Below, one piece after another: positions 61,501-64,000 of a stretch of 64,000 nucleotides of DNA. The position numbers and the translations under genes were made by a program. Position 1 is the stretch's first letter. Every line of letters starts with the position of its first letter. The stretch is taken from positions 3,782,001 through 3,846,000 of the forward strand of contig NC_037310.1 of assembly GCF_000143535.2 (NCBI RefSeq). Direction: 5' to 3'. The notes under the pieces are model-generated. The model ran no database searches. It was not told where the DNA came from and saw only the letters and a program-made list of their open reading frames with translations. This DNA comes from Botrytis cinerea B05.10 (Eukaryota; Ascomycota; Leotiomycetes; Helotiales; Sclerotiniaceae).

Positions 61501-62127
61501 ACAACCGCTCAAGCAAAACGCAGAGCGCAGAAGAAAGAGCGTGCTCAACGACGAGAGAGTATGGACATCGACCAGACTCCTGCCACACCAAAACTTCCCT
61601 CTTCAGCTGATGATAAGATGGATGTAGATGAGTCATCCAAAGACACTGAAGAGAAGTCTGCCGAGAAAAAGGACGAAGGCGAAAGGGATACCCCGGGAGA
61701 GACCTTGAAGAAGAAACTTGAGAAGGAGAAGGTTGGGTATGAGATTGAAAACATGTCTAGAGTGTTACCATCTCAACTCAAGTTTGTTAGTTTCCCAGCT
61801 GGTCGATACAAGCCAGTCAAGAAACCTACTGGGGGCGTCATCGTAATGATTGATACCCAGCCCGAAGAAGAAAAGGTCTTAATTGAAGAAAAGGTGAAGA
61901 AGGTCAATGTTGAAAAGGCTGCAACGTTTACAACTTTCGGGGATGTACGCAACGAAGCCTTCAACTTGCGTCGTCAAGCCCACGCTCAGGGTGAAGCTGC
62001 GGGTGCATTCTCCGGAGCTGCTGCAGCTGCAGGTGTGTTGACCGCTGTCGATGAAGACGATGAGGGTGACGAGGAAGCTACCGTGCCCAACGATTTCGAA
62101 TATTTCTCTGATGGGGAGGAACAGTAA
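58540..62127 (+). CDS. RPN2: 26S proteasome regulatory subunit RPN2 (PSMD1)
   Basis: Exons 58540-58679, 58763-59597, 59668-59815 and 59867-62127 give 1127 aa. The ATG at 58540 has ACC context and starts MPSLTSASGVLGFLSDEEPELKVFAL, the family N-terminus. The N-terminal helical rod is followed by a solenoid of proteasome/cyclosome repeats (about aa 440-840), seen as recurrent GGALYAYGLIYANHG, GGALGLGIAGMATGD, GLALGMALVMYG, YGGILAVAMAYCGTG and RYGAAMALGISCAGTG units. A [23 protein letters not shown] segment is also diagnostic. A Lys/Glu-rich insertion at about aa 920-990 precedes the C-terminal strand region ending EYFSDGEEQ. RPN2 is a scaffold of the 19S base that binds RPN13 and ubiquitin receptors. 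The gene is complete with no odd residues seen. Confidence 0.95.
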
Positions 62128-62875
62128 ATCGTTTCAATTTAGGACTCATAGCGAAGTCTGTAATTTTAGCAATTGGCATTCAGCGGAAGCGTGTTTTAGA
62201 TGCAGTCCTCGAGGATGGCATCGTGCATGTATTGAAGTGGAGGGAATGCATTGTGATAGTATAGAGATGTGTACAACAGAGAGCATTATAAGTGAAGCAT
62301 TTACCTCTCCTGATGTGTTGTTTGAGTGATCATTGGTTCCATCTTTGTGATCTTTTGTTCTTGTCAGTTTGTTTGAGCATTTGAATACGTGATGTGATGC
62401 ATGTTGCAGCTGCTATATAAACCTTGGAACATCGTGATCATTCTCTCGCAACCAGATTACGGATTTTATGTCCTACGATTTTTTAATAAGTGACATCCAA
62501 AGGTAGTCCATAATTTAATCAGGTCAAACGTATTCAACGAGAGGTTCCTGTAATGTTTTATTTAGAGCCTTTGAGAAAGTCATGATGTTGAGGCTCATGA
62601 GGATTTTTAGACTGTGTCAATAGGTAGGTAGGTTTACATAGGCAGTGAAGGTTTACACAGATAGTAAGTGTCATGAACGATTATGTGATGTAATTTCATT
62701 TTTTGACTATGATTTTGAGGGGAGAGAGGGGGCCGGGGGAATGGAATGGCGGGAAAGAGGAGAGGGTTTGAGGAGAGGGTTTGAGGTGATGAGGAAGTAA
62801 GTGTTTTTTTCCTTTTCTTTCTCGAGATTGTTACTTATATTGGCAGAATTCGGGTGTGATTGGTGGGGGGTTTTT

Positions 62876-62925
<50 letters not shown>

Positions 62926-63797
62926 TTTCTTTCTTTCTATTGTTTGATGGATGAGGGATGATGGATGAGGGATAGGGATAGGAAAAACTAGACTGGATAC
63001 TCTTAGATTCTTATCTAGTAGTTGCTTCCTTCCTTCCTTCCTTCCTCTCCTTCCTGTCCTGTCCTTTCATTTCATTTCATTTCTTGACAGTGTTGTGGAA
63101 TTCTGATTCATGCATGGCTTCTGATTATTTTATTACTTTTTGATGAAATCGTTCATCGAGCATGTGTCTGGTGTGGAGATCTTCGGTGCTTGCTTGCTTG
63201 CTTGCTGGCTGGCTGGCTTGTAGAGGTTTCTCTAGTGCCGTGTGAAGGAGGTCGTATGGATGGATTCGGCTAGAGTCAGTTTCGTTTGTTCGTTTTAGGA
63301 ATTCGCAGTCGAGACTTGGGTTTGGGGTTTGGATTTGCGGCTGGGAGGATTTCTTTGTGTTGTGTTGCAATTGATGGTGGGGGATACGAGGGGTGCGGGG
63401 AAGGGGGGGGGGGGGTTCTTTTGATGCGATGTCGAGGAGTGGATATGATGATTCTGGTTGGGGTTATTAGTATAAGCTGTATGTTGTGTGTTGTATATTC
63501 GAGTTCGAGTGAGCTGTGGTTATTGGATCTTGATTAATCCTGTGAGATGATGGTTGAAGATGCTCGAAGATGAAATGGTTTTAAGCTTTTCTGAGACACC
63601 TAACGATCTCATCCCATCTCGCTCAAATCTGTTTGAGATCTGCAAGTAGTGCATGCATCCAATAGTCTGGATTGATAGACGGACTAATAAATAATTCAAG
63701 TTGAGTAATCAAGCTTGGGTCTAATGATGTAACTATTATATAGTTTATTCATATTGTTTAGAATCCCTAATAAATCAAATTGTCGTCTATATATATA
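62128..63797. other. Intergenic region with simple repeats
   Basis: The RPN2 3' UTR is at the left. Simple repeats include a TTTC array, GATGGATGAGG units near 62945-62975, CCTT near 63027-63046, CTTG/CTGG units at 63190-63219 and a G11-12 tract at 63403-63415. No coding region is supported; the short frames are repeat-derived. Confidence 0.6.
62874..62938 (+). repeat. TTTC tetranucleotide microsatellite
   Basis: About 15 tandem CTTT units with one CTTC interruption, making a polypyrimidine tract on the plus strand. Confidence 0.93.
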
Positions 63798-64000
63798 TGT
63801 CACGGCGCCAACTACATGTTCTGTAGTTGCCTTCGTGCCTTAGGCACGGACTACTAGCGTGCCCTGCTTCCTATAAGTAGGGCCTCACTCTTCCATAGCT
63901 CTTCCACCCTTATGGTACAATATACGTCTTTACCCGTGCCTTGACAGTTTGTACCATCTTCATAAGAAGCTGTCACAGCTTCATTTTAATTAAAAACTCC
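63798..64000. mobile_element. Possible left end of an LTR or other mobile element (runs off window)
   Basis: The sequence changes character after an AT run, starting TGTCACGGCGCC, a TG start as in many LTRs. It contains several perfect short hairpins: CAACTACA/TGTAGTTG (63809-63829), CGTGCC/GGCACG (63834-63848) and ATGGTACA/TGTACCAT (about 63912-63958). A TATA-like CTATAAGTAG lies at 63871-63880. This density of structure with a promoter-like box suits an LTR or a MITE. The far end and any internal genes lie outside the window, so the class cannot be decided. Confidence 0.45.

Noticed and set aside
1..64000. tRNA or rRNA genes
   Set aside because: I looked by eye for B-box-like GGTTCRANNCC and its complement outside coding regions and found no convincing site. 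A covariance-model scan would be decisive.

Overview
This is a fungal nuclear window. Genes carry many short introns (about 42-130 nt) with GT...AG ends and CTAAC/CTAAT-like branch sites. Intergenic stretches are long and full of microsatellites, and the gene set is that of a filamentous ascomycete: Zn2Cys6 regulators, a Dal5-type MFS permease, a wax-synthase-type MBOAT, a P450 and core eukaryotic machinery. The codon style, tiny introns and repeat-rich UTRs suit Leotiomycetes (Helotiales, Botrytis/Sclerotinia type). That placement is inference; no marker in the window proves it.

Layout, left to right. 1-2823: no gene seen. 2824-7127 (+): eight-exon secreted mucin-like protein with a Ser/Thr stalk, PEITP repeats, a Lys-Arg site and an unrecognised C-terminal domain. 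7532-8173 (+): ESCRT-II subunit VPS25. 8174-12496: repeat-rich intergenic DNA. 12497-14740 (+): TBC-domain protein lacking both canonical catalytic fingers. 14741-18121: microsatellite belt with a 9-bp minisatellite. 18122-20246 (-): Zn2Cys6 regulator resembling the PRO1/NosA group. 20247-28605: gene desert of about 8.4 kb holding a decayed 114-bp tandem duplication. 28606-31407 (+): SAM-PH polarity protein of the Boi/Pob1 type. 32870-33157 (-): small hypothetical. 33742-35429 (-): MFS permease. 36787-38448 (-): MBOAT/wax-synthase-like protein. 39675-43511 (+): AT-hook and BRCT chromatin protein. 44281-46240 (+): cytochrome P450. 46630-48035 (+): WD40 ribosome-biogenesis protein JIP5. 48861-50897 (-): second Zn2Cys6 regulator. 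50898-54533: repeat-rich intergenic DNA. 54534-57040 (-): mRNA-capping RNA triphosphatase (Cet1). 58540-62127 (+): proteasome subunit RPN2. From about 63798 to the window end: hairpin-rich DNA that looks like the left end of a mobile element, possibly an LTR.

The genes do not form one pathway. Housekeeping genes (VPS25, JIP5, CET1, RPN2) are mixed with regulators and single transport or metabolic genes. There is no polyketide synthase, NRPS or terpene synthase near the P450, MBOAT or MFS gene, so I do not call a secondary-metabolite cluster. CET1 and RPN2 are divergent across 1.5 kb, MBOAT and the BRCT gene across 1.2 kb, and JIP5 and the second Zn2Cys6 gene are convergent.

Exon joins were derived by hand from splice signals and reading frame. 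For every multi-exon gene the summed exons are divisible by three with no internal stop. The best candidates for something undescribed are the large secreted stalk protein, the finger-less TBC protein, the ATG-only first exon of the SAM-PH gene and the structured element at the right edge.
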